64,000 nucleotides of DNA, taken from assembly GCA_960531495.1 (NCBI GenBank), contig OY482859.1, forward strand, positions 31,502,406 to 31,566,405, written 5' to 3'. The notes beneath the pieces were generated by a model. It was not told the origin of the DNA and made no database searches. It worked only from the letters and a program-made list of their open reading frames with translations. The stretch is from Zeus faber. Lineage: Eukaryota; Chordata; Actinopteri; Zeiformes; Zeidae. Shown here piece after piece: positions 23,340-36,240 of the stretch (position 1 is its first letter; every line of letters begins with the position of its first letter). Position numbers and translations under genes: made by a program.

Positions 23340-25450
23340 CTTACTTTCAATCTTTCTTTCATTCAATCTTTCTTTCCATCTTTCTTTCATTCTTTCCTTC
23401 AGTCTTTCAATATTTCTTTCATTCTTTCTTTCAATTTTTCTTTTTTTCAATCTTTTTTCAATCTTTCTTTCATTCTTTCTTTCAATCTTTCAATATTTCT
23501 TTCAATCTTTCTTTCTTTTTTCAATCTTTCTTTCATTCTTTCTATAAATCTTTCTTTCATTCAATCTTTCTTTCAATCTTTCAATCTTTCAATCTTTCTT
23601 TAATTCTTTTATTCATTCTTTCTTTCAGTCTTTCAATCTTTCTTTATATCTTTCTTTCAATCTTTCTTTCAATCTATCAATCTTTCAATTTTTCTTTCAT
23701 TCTTTCTTTCAATCTTTACTACTTTCAATCTTTCTTTCAATCTTTCTTACTTTCATTCTCTCTTTCTTTCAATATTTCTTTCAATCTTTCAATCTTTCTT
23801 TCATTCTTTCATTCTTTCTTTCAATCGTTCTTTCATTATTTCTTTCAATTTTTCATTCTTTCTTTCAATCTTTCAATCTTTCAATCTTTCTTTCATTCTT
23901 TCTTTCTTTCAATCGTTCTTTCAATCTTTCTTTCAATCTTTCTTTCATTCTTTCCTTCAGTCTTTCAATCTTTCTTTCAATCTTTCTTTTTTTCAATCTT
24001 TCTTTCAATCTTTCTTTCATTCTTTCTTTCAATCTGTCTTTCAATCTTTCAATCTTTCTTTCAATATTTCTTTCAATCTTTCTTACTTTCAATCTTTCTT
24101 TCTTTAAATCTTTCTTTCAATCTTTCTTTCAAACTTTCAATCATTATTTCAATCTTTCAATCTTTCAATCTTTCTTTCAATCTTTCTTTCTTTAAATCTT
24201 TCTTTCAATCTTTCTTTCAAACATTCAATCTTTCTTTCAATCTTTCAATCTTTCAATCTTTCTTTCAATCTTTCTTTCAATCTTTCAATCTTTCTTTCAT
24301 TCTATCTTTCAATATTTCAATCTTTCAATCTTTCTTTCATTCTATCTTTCAATCTTTCAATCTTTCTTTCATTCTTTCTTTCAATCTTTCTTACTTTCAA
24401 TCTTTCTTTCATTCAATCTTTCTTTCCATCTTTCTTTCATTCTTTCCTTCAGTCTTTCAATATTTCTTTCAATCTTTCTTTCAATTTTTCTTTTTTTCAA
24501 TCTTTTTTCAATCTTTCTTTCATTCTTTCTTTCAATCTTTCAATATTTCTTTCAATCTTTCTTTCTTTTTTCAATCTTTCTTTCATTCTTTCTATAAATC
24601 TTTCTTTCTTTCAATCTTTCTTTCAATCTTTCAATCTTTCAATCTTTCTTTAATTCTTTTATTCATTATTTCTTTCAGTCTTTCAATCTTTCTTTATATC
24701 TTTCTTTCAATCTTTCTTTCAATCTATCAATCTTTCAATTTTTCTTTCATTCTTTCTTTCAATCTTTACTACTTTCAATCTTTCTTTCAATCTTTCTTAC
24801 TTTCATTCTCTCTTTCTTTCAATATTTCATTCAATCTTTCAATCTTTCTTTCATTCTTTCATTCTTTCTTTCAATCGTTCTTTCATTCTTTCTTTCAATT
24901 TTTCATTCTTTCTTTCAATCTTTCAATCTTTCAATCTTTCTTTCAATCTTTCTTTCTTTCAATCTTTCTTTCAATCTTTCTTTCAATCTTTCTTTCAATC
25001 TTTCTTTCATTCCTTCCTTCAGTCTTTCAATCTTTCTTTCAATCTTTCTTTTTTTCAATCTTTCTTTCAATCTTTCTTTCATTCTTTCTTTCAATCTTTC
25101 TTTCAATCTTTCAATCTTTCTTTCAATATTTCTTTCAATCTTTCTTACTTTCAATCTTCCTTTCTTTAAATCTTTCTTTCAATCTTTCTTTCAAACTTTC
25201 AATCATTATTTCAATATTTCAATCTTTCAATCTTTCTTTCAATCTTTCAATCTTTCTTTCAATATTTCTTTCAATCTTTCTTTCTTTAAATCTTTCTTTC
25301 AATCTTTCTTTCAAACATTCAATCTTTCTTTCAATCTTTCAATCTTTCAATCTTTCTTTCAATCTTTCTTTCAATCTTTCAATCTTTCTTTCATTCTATC
25401 TTTCAATATTTCAATCTTTCAATCTTTCTTTCATTCTATCTTTCAATCTT
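23340..25450 (+). repeat. Tandem duplication in satellite C, offset about 1.05 kb
   Basis: The segment containing CCTTCAGTCTTTCAATATTTC and the following TTTTTCTTTTTTTCAATC recurs about 1.05 kb downstream. The matching reverse-strand frames end at 23865 and 24915, exactly 1050 bp apart. Related copies of the module occur near 33.2-34.1, 34.8-35.6, 38.2-39.1 and 40.5-41.0 kb, so this is a dispersed module of the array. Confidence 0.7.
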
Positions 25451-28400
25451 TCAATCTTTCTTTCATTCTTTCTTTCAATCTTTCTTACTTTCAATTTTTC
25501 TATCTTTCAATATTTCTTCCAATCTTTCAATCTTTCTTTGTTATTTCTTTCAATCTTTCTTTCTATAAATCTTTCTTTCATCTATCTTTCAATCTTTCTT
25601 TCATTCTTTCTTTCAGTCTTTCAATCTTTTTTTCAATCTTTCTTTCAATCTTTCAATCTTTCTTTCATTCTTTCATTCTTTCTTTCAATCTTTCTTTTAT
25701 TCTTTCTTTCAATTTTTCATTCTTTCTTTCAATCTTTCAATCTTTCAATCTTTCTTTCAATCTTTCTTTCTTTCAAACTTTCTTTCATTCTTTCTTTCAA
25801 TCTTTCTTTTTTCAATCTTTCTTGCAATCTTTCTTTCAATTGTTTAATCTTTCAATCTTTCTTTCATTCTTTCTTTTAATCTTTCAATATTTCTTTCATT
25901 ATTTCTTTCAATCTTTCTGTCTTTCAATATTTCTTTCAATCTTTCAATCTTTCTTTCTTTTTTCAATCTTTCTTTCAATCTTTCTTTTTTCAATCTTTTT
26001 TTCAATCTTTCTTTCATTCTTTCTTTCAATTTTTCAATCTTTCTTTCATTCTTTCTTTCAATCTTTCAATCTTTCTTTTTTTCAATCTTTTTTTCAATCT
26101 TTCTTTCATTCTTTCTTTCAATCTTTCAATCTTTCTTTCAATATTTCTTTCAATCTTTCTTTCTTTCAATCTGTCTTTCAATCTTTCTTTCAATCTTTCT
26201 TTTTCTCAATCTTTCTTTCATTCTTTTTTTTTCATTCTTACTTTTAGTCTTTCAATCTTTCTTTAAATCTTTCATTCTTTATATATTTCTTTCTTTCAAT
26301 CTTTCTTTCAATCTTTCTTTCAACCTTTCAATCTTTCAATCTTTCTTTCAATCTTTCTTTCAATCTTTCAATCTTTCAATTTTTCTTTCATTCTTTCATT
26401 TAATCTTTCTTACTTTCATTCTCTCTTTCTTTCAATATTTCTTTCAAGCTTTCAATCTTTCTTTCATTCTTTCATTCTTTCTTTCAATCGTTCTTTCATT
26501 CTTTCTTTCAATCTTTCATTCTTTCTTTCAGTCTTTCAACCTTTCTTAAAATCTTTCTTTCAATCTTTCTTTCAAGCTTTCAATCTTTCTTTCCATCTTT
26601 CTTTCAATCGTTCTTTCAATCGTTCTTACTTTCAATCTTTCTTTCTTTCAATATATCTTTCAATCTTTCTTTCTTACTTTCAATCTTTCTTACAATCTTT
26701 CTTTCATTCTTTCTTTCAATCTTTCTTTCATTCAATCTTTCAATCCATCTTTCAATATTTCTTTCAATCTTTCTCTAAGTTTTTCATTTTTTCTTTCAAT
26801 CTTTCAATCTTTCTTTCATTCATTCTTTCAGTCTTTCAATCTTTCAGTTTTTCCTTCATTCTTTCTTTCAATCTTCATAACTTTCAATCTTTCTTTCAAT
26901 CTTTTATTTTTTCAATCTCTCTTTCTTTCAATATTTCTTTCAATCTGTCAATTTTTCTTTCATTCTTTCATTTTTTCTTTCAATCGTTCTTTTATTCTTT
27001 CTTTCAATCTTTCTTTAAATATTTCAATCTTTCAATCTTTCTTTTCAAGCTTTCTTTCAATCTTTCAATCTTTCTTTCATTATTTCTTTCAATCTTTCAA
27101 TCTTTATTTCATTCTTTCTTTCAATCTTTCTGTCTTTCAATATTTCTTTCAAACTTTCAATCTTTCTTTCAATCTTTCAATCTTTCTTTTATTCTTTCTT
27201 TCAATCTTTCAATCTTTCAATCTTTCTTTAAATCTTTTATTCATTCTTTCTTTCAGTCTTTCAATCTTTCTTTAAATCGTTCTTTCAATCTTTCTTTCAA
27301 TTTTTCTTTTTTTCAATCTTTTTTTCAATTTTTCTTTCATTCTTTCTTTCAATCTTTCTTTAAATATTTCAATCTTTCAATCTTTCTTTCAATCTTTCTT
27401 TCAATCTTTCAATCTGTCTTTCATTCTTTCTTTCAATATTTCAATCTTTCAATCTTTCTTTCATTCTTTCTTTCAATCTTTCAATCTTTCTTTCATTCTT
27501 TCTTTCAATCTTTCTTACTTTCAATTTTTCTATCTTTCAATATTTCTTCCAATCGTTCAAGCCTTCTTTTGTTATTCTTTCAATCTTTCTTTCTTTCAAT
27601 CTTTCTTTTGTTATTTCTTTCAATCTTTCTTTCTTTCAATCTTTCTTTCCATCTTTCTTTCAATCTTTCTTTCAATCTTTCTTTCATTCTTTCTTTAAAT
27701 CTTTCTTTTTTCAATCTTTCTTGCAATCTTTCTTTCAATTGTTTAATCTTTCAATCTTTCTTTCATTCTTACTTTCAGTCTTTCAATTTTTTCTTTAAAT
27801 CTTTCTTTGAATCTTTCTTTCAATCTTTCAATCTTTCAATTTTTCTTTTATTCTTTCTTTCAATCTTTATTACTTTCAATCTTTCTTTTAATCTTTCTTA
27901 CTTTCAAATTCTCTTTCTTTCAATATTTCTTTCAATCTTTCAATCTTTCTTTCAATCTTTCAATCTTTCTTTCAATCTTTCATTCTTTCTTTCAATCTTT
28001 CAATCTTTCAATCTTTCTTTCATTCTTTCTTTCATTCTTTCTTTCAGTCTTTCAACCTTTCCTAAAATCTTTCTTTCAATATCTCATTCTTACTTCAAAT
28101 CTTTCTTTCTTTCTTTTTTCAATCTTTCTTTCATTCTTTCTATAAATCTTTCTTTCTTTCAATCTTTCTTTCAATCTTTCAATTTTTCAATCTTTCTTTA
28201 AATCTTTTATTCATTCTTTCTTTCAGTCTTTCAATCTTTCTTTAAATCTTTCTTTCAATCTTTCTTTCAATCTTTCAATCTTTCAATTTTTCTATTTTTC
28301 TATCTTTTTTCAATCTTTCTTTCATTCTTTCTTTCAATCTTTCAATCTTTCTTTCAATCTTTCTTTCTTTTTTCAATCTTTCTTTCATTCTTTCTATAAA

Positions 28401-28526
28401 TCTTTCTTTCTTTCAATCTTTCTTTCAATCTTTCAATCTTTCAATCTTTCTTTAATTCTTTTATTCATTCTTTCTTTCAGTCTTTCAATCTTTCTTTAAA
28501 TCTTTCTTTCAATTTTTCTTTCATTC

Positions 28527-31500
28527 TTTCTTTCAATCTTTATTACTTTCAATCTTTCTTTCAATCTTTCTTACTTTCATTCTCTCTTTCTTTCAATATT
28601 TCATTCAATCTTTCAATCTTTCTTTCATTCTTTCATTCTTTCTTTCAATCGTTCTTTCATTTTTTCTTTCAATCTTTCATTCTTTCTTTCAGTCTTTCAA
28701 CCTTTCTTAAAATCTTTCTTTCAAGCTTTCAATCTTTCTTTCAATCTTTCTTTCAATCATTCAATCTTTCAATCTTTCTTTTAGTCTTTCTTTCAATCTT
28801 TCTGTCTTTCAATATTTCTTTCAATCTTTCAATCATTCTTTCTTTTTTCAATCTTTCTTTCAATCTTTCTTTTATTCTATCTTTAAATCTTTCTTTTTTT
28901 TCAATCTTTCTTTCATTCTTTCTTTCAATCTTTCAATCTTTCTTTCAATATTTCTTTCAATCTTTCTTTCTTTCAATCTTTCTTTCAATCTTTCTTTCAA
29001 TCTTTCATTCTTTTTTCAGTCGTTCTTTCATTCTTTCTATAAATATTTCTTTCTTTCAATCTTTCTTTTTTTCAATCTTTCTTTCATTCTTTTTTTTCAT
29101 TCTTACTTTTAGTCTTTCAATCTTTCTTTAATTCTTTCATTCTTTATATCTTTCTTTCTTTCATTCTTTCTTTCAATATTTCAATCTTTCAATCTTTCTT
29201 TCATTCTTTCTTTCAATCTTTCAATCTTTCTTTAATTCTTTCTTCAATCTTTCTTTCTTTCAATTTTTCTATCTTTCAATATTTCTTCCAATCTTTCAAT
29301 CTTTCTTTTGTTATTCTTTCAATCTTTCTTTCTTTCAATCTTTCTTTCCATCTATCTTTCAATCTTTCTTTCATTCTTTCTTTCAATCTTTCTTTTTTCA
29401 ATCTTTCTTGCAAACTTTCTTTCAATTGTTTTATCTTTCAATCTTTCTTTCAATCTTTCATTCTTTCTTTCAGTCTTTCAACCTTTCTTAAAATCTTTCT
29501 TTCAAGCTTTCAATCTTTCTTTCAATCTTTCTTTCAATCATTCAATCTTTCAATCTTTCTTTTAGTCTTTCTTTCAATCTTTCTGTCTTTCAATATTTCT
29601 TTCAATCTTTCAATCATTCTTTCTTTTTTCAATCTTTCTTTCAATCTTTCTTTTATTCTATCTTTAAATCTTTCTTTTTTTTCAATCTTTCTTTCATTCT
29701 TTCTTTCAATCTTTCAATCTTTCTTTCAATATTTCTTTCAATCTTTCTTTCTTTCAATCTTTCTTTCAATCTTTCTTTCAATCTTTCATTCTTTTTTCAG
29801 TCGTTCTTTCATTCTTTCTATAAATCTTTCTTTCTTTCAATCTTTCTTTTTTTCAATCTTTCTTTCATTCTTTTTTTTCATTCTTACTTTTAGTCTTTCA
29901 ATCTTTCTTTAATTCTTTCATTCTTTATATCTTTCTTTCTTTCATTCTTTCTTTCAATATTTCAATCTTTCAATCTTTCTTTCATTCTTTCTTTCAATCT
30001 TTCAATCTTTCTTTAATTCTTTCTTCAATCTTTCTTTCTTTCAATTTTTCTATCTTTCAATATTTCTTCCAATCTTTCAATCTTTCTTTTGTTATTCTTT
30101 CAATCTTTCTTTCTTTCAATCTTTCTTTCCATCTATCTTTCAATCTTTCTTTCATTCTTTCTTTCAATCTTTCTTTTTTCAATCTTTCTTGCAAACTTTC
30201 TTTCAATTGTTTTATCTTTCAATCTTTCTTTCATTCTTTCTTTCAGTCTTTCAATCTTTTTTTCAATCTTTCTTTCAATCTTTCAATCTTTCTTTCATTC
30301 TTTCTTTCAATATTTCAATATTTCAATCTTTCAATCTTTCTTTCATTCTTTCTTTCAATCTTTCAATCTTTCTTTCATTATTTCTTTCAATCTTTCTTAC
30401 TTTCAATTTTTCTATCTTTCAATATTTCTTCCAATTGTTCAATCTTTCTTTCATTATTTCTTTCAATCTTTCTTTTTTCAATCTTTCTTGCAATCTTTCT
30501 TTCAATTGTTTAATCTTTCAATCTTTCTTTCATTCTTTCATTCACTATTTCTTTCAATCTTTCTTTAATTCTTTCATTCTTTCTTTCAAACTTTCAATCT
30601 TTCTTTCATTCTTTCTTTCAGTCTTTCAATCTTTCTTTCAATCTTTCTTTCTTTCTTTATTTCAATCTTTGTTTCATTCTTTCTTACAATCTTTCTTTCT
30701 TTAATTCTTTCTTTCAATCTTTCTTTCTTTCAATTTTTCTATCTTTCAATATTTCTTCCAATCTTTCAATCTTTCTTTTGTTATTCTTTCAATCTTTCTT
30801 TCTTTCAATCTTTCTTTCCATCTATCTTTCAATCTTTCTTTCATTCTTTCTTTCAATCTTTCTTTTTTCAATCTTTCTTGCAAACTTTCTTTCAATTGTT
30901 TTATCTTTCAATCTTTCTTTCAATCTTTCATTCTTTCTTTCAGTCTTTCAACCTTTCTTAAAATCTTTCTTTCAAGCTTTCAATCTTTCTTTCAATCTTT
31001 CTTTCAATCATTCAATCTTTCAATCTTTCTTTTAGTCTTTCTTTCAATCTTTCTGTCTTTCAATATTTCTTTCAATCTTTCAATCATTCTTTCTTTTTTC
31101 AATCTTTCTTTCAATCTTTCTTTTATTCTATCTTTAAATCTTTCTTTTTTTTCAATCTTTCTTTCATTCTTTCTTTCAATCTTTCAATCTTTCTTTCAAT
31201 ATTTCTTTCAATCTTTCTTTCTTTCAATCTTTCTTTCAATCTTTCTTTCAATCTTTCATTCTTTTTTCAGTCGTTCTTTCATTCTTTCTATAAATCTTTC
31301 TTTCTTTCAATCTTTCTTTTTTTCAATCTTTCTTTCATTCTTTTTTTTCATTCTTACTTTTAGTCTTTCAATCTTTCTTTAATTCTTTCATTCTTTATAT
31401 CTTTCTTTCTTTCATTCTTTCTTTCAATATTTCAATCTTTCAATCTTTCTTTCATTCTTTCTTTCAATCTTTCAATCTTTCTTTAATTCTTTCTTCAATC

Positions 31501-32727
31501 TTTCTTTCTTTCAATTTTTCTATCTTTCAATATTTCTTCCAATCTTTCAATCTTTCTTTTGTTATTCTTTCAATCTTTCTTTCTTTCAATCTTTCTTTCC
31601 ATCTATCTTTCAATCTTTCTTTCATTCTTTCTTTCAATCTTTCTTTTTTCAATCTTTCTTGCAAACTTTCTTTCAATTGTTTTATCTTTCAATCTTTCTT
31701 TCATTCTTTCTTTCAGTCTTTCAATCTTTTTTTCAATCTTTCTTTCAATCTTTCAATCTTTCTTTCATTCTTTCTTTCAATATTTCAATATTTCAATCTT
31801 TCAATCTTTCTTTCATTCTTTCTTTCAATCTTTCAATCTTTCTTTCATTATTTCTTTCAATCTTTCTTACTTTCAATTTTTCTATCTTTCAATATTTCTT
31901 CCAATCGTTCAATCTTTCTTTCATTATTTCTTTCAATCTTTCTTTTTTCAATCTTTCTTGCAATCTTTCTTTCAATTGTTTAATCTTTCAATCTTTCTTT
32001 CATTCTTTCATTCACTATTTCTTTCAATCTTTCTTTAATTCTTTCATTCTTTCTTTCAAACTTTCAATCTTTCTTTCATTCTTTCTTTCAGTCTTTCAAT
32101 CTTTCTTTCAATCTTTCTTTCTTTCTTTATTTCAATCTTTGTTTCATTCTTTCTTACAATCTTTCTTTCTTTAATTCTTTCTTTCAATCTTTCTTTCTTT
32201 CAATTTTTCTATCTTTCAATATTTCTTCCAATCTTTCAATCTTTCTTTTGTTATTCTTTCAATCTTTCTTTCTTTCAATCTTTCTTTCCATCTATCTTTC
32301 AATCTTTCTTTCATTCTTTCTTTCAATCTTTCTTTTTTCAATCTTTCTTGCAAACTTTCTTTCAATTGTTTTATCTTTCAATCTTTCTTTCATTCTTTCT
32401 TTCAGTCTTTCAATCTTTTTTTCAATCTTCCTTTCAATCTTTCATTCTTTCTTTCATTCTTTCTTTCAATATTTCAATATTTCAATCTTTCAATCTTTCT
32501 TTCATTCTTTCTTTCAATCTTTCAATCTTTCTTTCATTATTTCTTTCAATCTTTCTTACTTTCAATTTTTCTATCTTTCAATATTTCTTCCAATCGTTCA
32601 ATCTTTCTTTCATTATTTCTTTCAATCTTTCTTTTTTCAATCTTTCTTGCAATCTTTCTTTCAATTGTTTAATCTTTCAATCTTTCTTTCATTCTTTCTT
32701 TCAATATTTCTTTCAATCTTTCTTTAA
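28527..32727 (+). repeat. Composite higher-order repeat of satellite C (781 + 689 = 1470 bp)
   Basis: The segment starting TTATTCTTTCAATC recurs at 29308, 30089, 30778, 31559 and 32248, with spacings 781, 689, 781, 689. Two unit types alternate, giving a 1470-bp composite repeat. Frames at 29308-29565 and 30778-31035 are identical in translation, as are 30089-30568 and 31559-32038. One visible difference is T at 30436 against C at 31906. A further 781-type unit precedes 29308 (the marker CAATCATTC at 28754 and 29535 gives 781). The copy beginning at 32248 is 689-type with several substitutions. Confidence 0.85.
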
Positions 32728-33009
32728 TTCTTTCATTCTTTCTTTCAAACTTTCAATCTTTCTTTCATTCTTTCTTTCAGTCTTTCAATCTTTCTTTCAA
32801 TCTTTCTTTCTTTCTTTATTTCAATCTTTGTTTCATTCTTTCTTACAATCTTTCTTTCTTTCAATCTTTCTTTCAATCTTTCTTTCATTCTTTCTTTTAA
32901 TCTTTCATTCTTTCTTTCATTGAATCTTTCAATCTTTCTTTCTTTTTTCAATCTTTCTTGCAATCTTTCTTTCAGTCTTTCAATATTTCTTTCAAACTTT
33001 CAATCTTTC

Positions 33010-36000
33010 TTTCAATCTTTCAATCTTTCAATCTTTCTTTCAATTTTTCTTTCAATCTTTCACTCTTTCTTTCATTCTTTCTTTCAATCTTTCAATCTTT
33101 CAATCTTTCAATCTTTCTTTCATTCTTTCTTTCAATCTTTCAATCTTTCTTTCAATATTTCTTTCAATCTTTCTTACTTTCAATCTTTCTTTCATTCAAT
33201 CTTTCTTTCCATCTTTCTTTCATTCTTTCCTTCAGTCTTTCAATATTTCTTTCAATCTTTCTTTCAATTTTTCTTTTTTTCAATCTTTTTTCAATCTTTC
33301 TTTCATTCTTTCTCTCAATCTTTCAATATTTCTTTCAATCTTTCTTTTTTTTCAATCTTTCTTTCATTCTTTCTATAAATCTTTCTTTCTTTCAATCTTT
33401 CTTTCAATCTTTCAATCTTTCAATCTTTCTTGAATTATTTTATTCATTCTTTCTTTCAGTCTTTCAATCTTTCTTTAAATCTTTCATTCAATCTTTCTTT
33501 CAATCTATCAATCTTTCAATTTTTCTTTCATTCTTTCTTTCATTCTTTCTTTCAATCTTTATTACTTTCAATCTTTCTTTCAATCTTTCTTACTTTCATT
33601 CTCTCTTTCTTTCAATATTCCTTTCAATCTTTCAATCTTTCTTTCATTCTTTCGTTCAATCGTTCTTTCATTCTTTCTCTCAATTTTTCATTCTTTCTTT
33701 CAATCTTTCAATCATTCAATCTTTCTTTCAATCTTTCTTTCTTTCAATTTTTCCTTCAATCTTTCTTTAAATCTTTCTTTCAATGTTTCTTTCATTCTTT
33801 CCTTCAGTCTTTCAATCTTTCTTTCAATCTTTCTTTCAATCTTTCTTTTTTTCAATCTTTCTTTCAATCTTTCTTTCATTCTTTCTTTCAATCTTTCTTT
33901 CAATCTTTCAATCTTTCTCACAATATTTCTTTCAATCTTTCTTACTTTCAATCTTTCTTTCTTTAAATCTTTCTTTCAATCTTTCTTTCAAACTTTCAAT
34001 CATTATTTCAATCTTTCAATCTTTCAATCTTTCTATCAATATTTCTTTCAATCTTTCTTTCTTTAAATCTTTCTTTCAATCTTTCTTTCAAACATTCAAT
34101 CTTTCTTTCAATCTTTCAATCGTTCTTTCAATCGTTCTTTCAATCTTTCAATCTTTCTTTCATTCTATCTTTCAATCTTTCTTTCTTTCTTTCTTTCAAT
34201 CTTTCAATCTTTCTTTCATTATTTCTTTCAATCTTTCTTACTTTCAATTTTTCTATCTTTCAATATTTCTTCCAATCGTTCAATCTTTCTTTCATTAATT
34301 CTTTCAATCTTTCTTTTTTCAATCTTTCTTGCAATCTTTCTTTCAATTGTTTAATCTTTCAATCTTTCTTTCATTCTTTCTTTCAATATTTCTTTCAATC
34401 TTTCTTTAATTCTTTCATTCTTTCTTTCAGACTTTCAATCTTTCTTTCATTCTTTCTTTCAGTCTTTCAATCTTTCTTTCAATCTTTCTTTCAATCTTTC
34501 TTTCTTTCTTTATTTCAATCTTTGTTTCATTCTTTCTTACAATCTTTCTTTCTTTCAATCTTTCTTTCAATCTTTCTTTCAATCTTTCTTTCAATCGTTC
34601 TTTCTTTCTTTTAGTCTTTCTTTCAATCTTTCAATCTTTCAATCTTTCTTTCAATTTTTCTTTCAATCTTTCACTCTTTCTTTCATTCTTTCTTTCAATC
34701 TTTCAATCTTTCAATCTTTCAATCTTTCTTTCATTCTTTCTTTCAATCTTTCAATCTTTCTTTCAATATTTCTTTCAATCTTTCTTACTTTCAATCTTTC
34801 TTTCATTCAATCTTTCTTTCCATCTTTCTTTCATTCTTTCCTTCAGTCTTTCAATATTTCTTTCAATCTTTCTTTCAATTTTTCTTTTTTTCAATCTTTT
34901 TTCAATCTTTCTTTCATTCTTTCTTTCAATCTTTCAATATTTCTTTCAATCTTTCTTTCTTTTTTCAATCTTTCTTTCATTCTTTCTATAAATCTTTCTT
35001 TCTTTCAATCTTTCTTTCAATCTTTCAATCTTTCAATCCTTCTTGAATTATTTTATTCATTCTTTCTTTCAGTCTTTCAATCTTTCTTTAAATCTTTCAT
35101 TCAATCTTTCTTTCAATCTATCAATCTTTCAATTTTTCTTTCATTCTTTCTTTCAATCTTTATTACTTTCAATCTTTCTTTCAATCTTTCTTACTTTCAT
35201 TCTCTCTTTCTTTCAATATTCCTTTCAATCTTTCAATCTTTCTTTCATTCTTTCGTTCAATCGTTCTTTCATTCTTTCTCTCAATTTTTCATTCTTTCTT
35301 TCAATCTTTCAATCATTCAATCTTTCTTTCAATCTTTCTTTCTTTCAATTTTTCCTTCAATCTTTCTTTAAATCTTTCTTTCAATGTTTCTTTCATTCTT
35401 TCCTTCAGTCTTTCAATGTTTCTTTCAATCTTTCTTTCAATCTTTCTTTTTTTCAAACTTTCTTTCAATCTTTCTTTCATTCTTTCTTTCAATCTTTCTT
35501 TCAATCTTTCAATCTTTCTCACAATATTTCTTTCAATCTTTCTTACTTTCAATCTTTCTTTCTTTAAATCTTTCTTTCAATCTTTCTTTCAAACTTTCAA
35601 TCATTATTTCAATCTTTCAATCTTTCAATCGTTCTTTCAATCTTTCAATCTTTCTATCAATATTTCTTTCAATCTTTCTTTCTTTAAATCTTTCTTTCAA
35701 TCTTTCTTTCAAACATTCAATCTTTCTTTCAATCTTTCAATCGTTCTTTCAATCTTTCTTTCAATCTTTCAATCTTTCTTTCATTCTATCTTTCAATCTT
35801 TCTTTCTTTCTTTCTTTCAATCTTTCAATCTTTCTTTCATTATTTCTTTCAATCTTTCTTACTTTCAATTTTTCTATCTTTCAATATTTCTTCCAATCGT
35901 TCAATCTTTCTTTCATTATTTCTTTCAATCTTTCTTTTTTCAATCTTTCTTGCAATCTTTCTTTCAATTGTTTAATCTTTCAATCTTTCTTTCATTCTTT

Positions 36001-36240
36001 CTTTCAATATTTCTTTCAATCTTTCTTTAATTCTTTCATTCTTTCTTTCAAACTTTCAATCTTTCTTTCATTCTTTCTTTCCGTCTTTCAATCTTTCTTT
36101 CAATCTTTCTTTCAATCTTTCTTTCAATCTTTCTTTCTTTCTTTATTTCAATCTTTGTTTCATGCTTTCTTACAATCTTTCTTTCTTTCAATCTTTCTTT
36201 CAATCTTTCTTTCAATCTTTCTTTCAATCGTTCTTTCTTT
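33010..36240 (+). repeat. Tandem duplication in satellite C, offset about 1.6 kb
   Basis: The marker around TTGAATTATTTTATTCATTC at about 33430 recurs at about 35043 (1613 bp). The TTCTTTCTTTCTTTTAGTC marker near 34606 recurs near 36233 (about 1627 bp). The second copy lacks one 12-bp unit present near 33540 and carries a few other unit insertions. Confidence 0.7.

Noticed and set aside
23865..24092. Reverse-strand frames rich in E, R, K and L that resemble coiled coils
   Set aside because: IERK and LKER are the two open reverse readings of the same 12-bp unit. Lengths never exceed about 90 codons and the frames recur with each duplication.
23087..25879. 930-codon open frame on the + strand
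   Set aside because: It consists only of repeats of L, S, F, N, I and Q, which follow directly from CTTTCTTTCAAT read in any forward frame. There is no domain, no codon bias apart from the repeat, and its two halves are a DNA-level tandem duplication.
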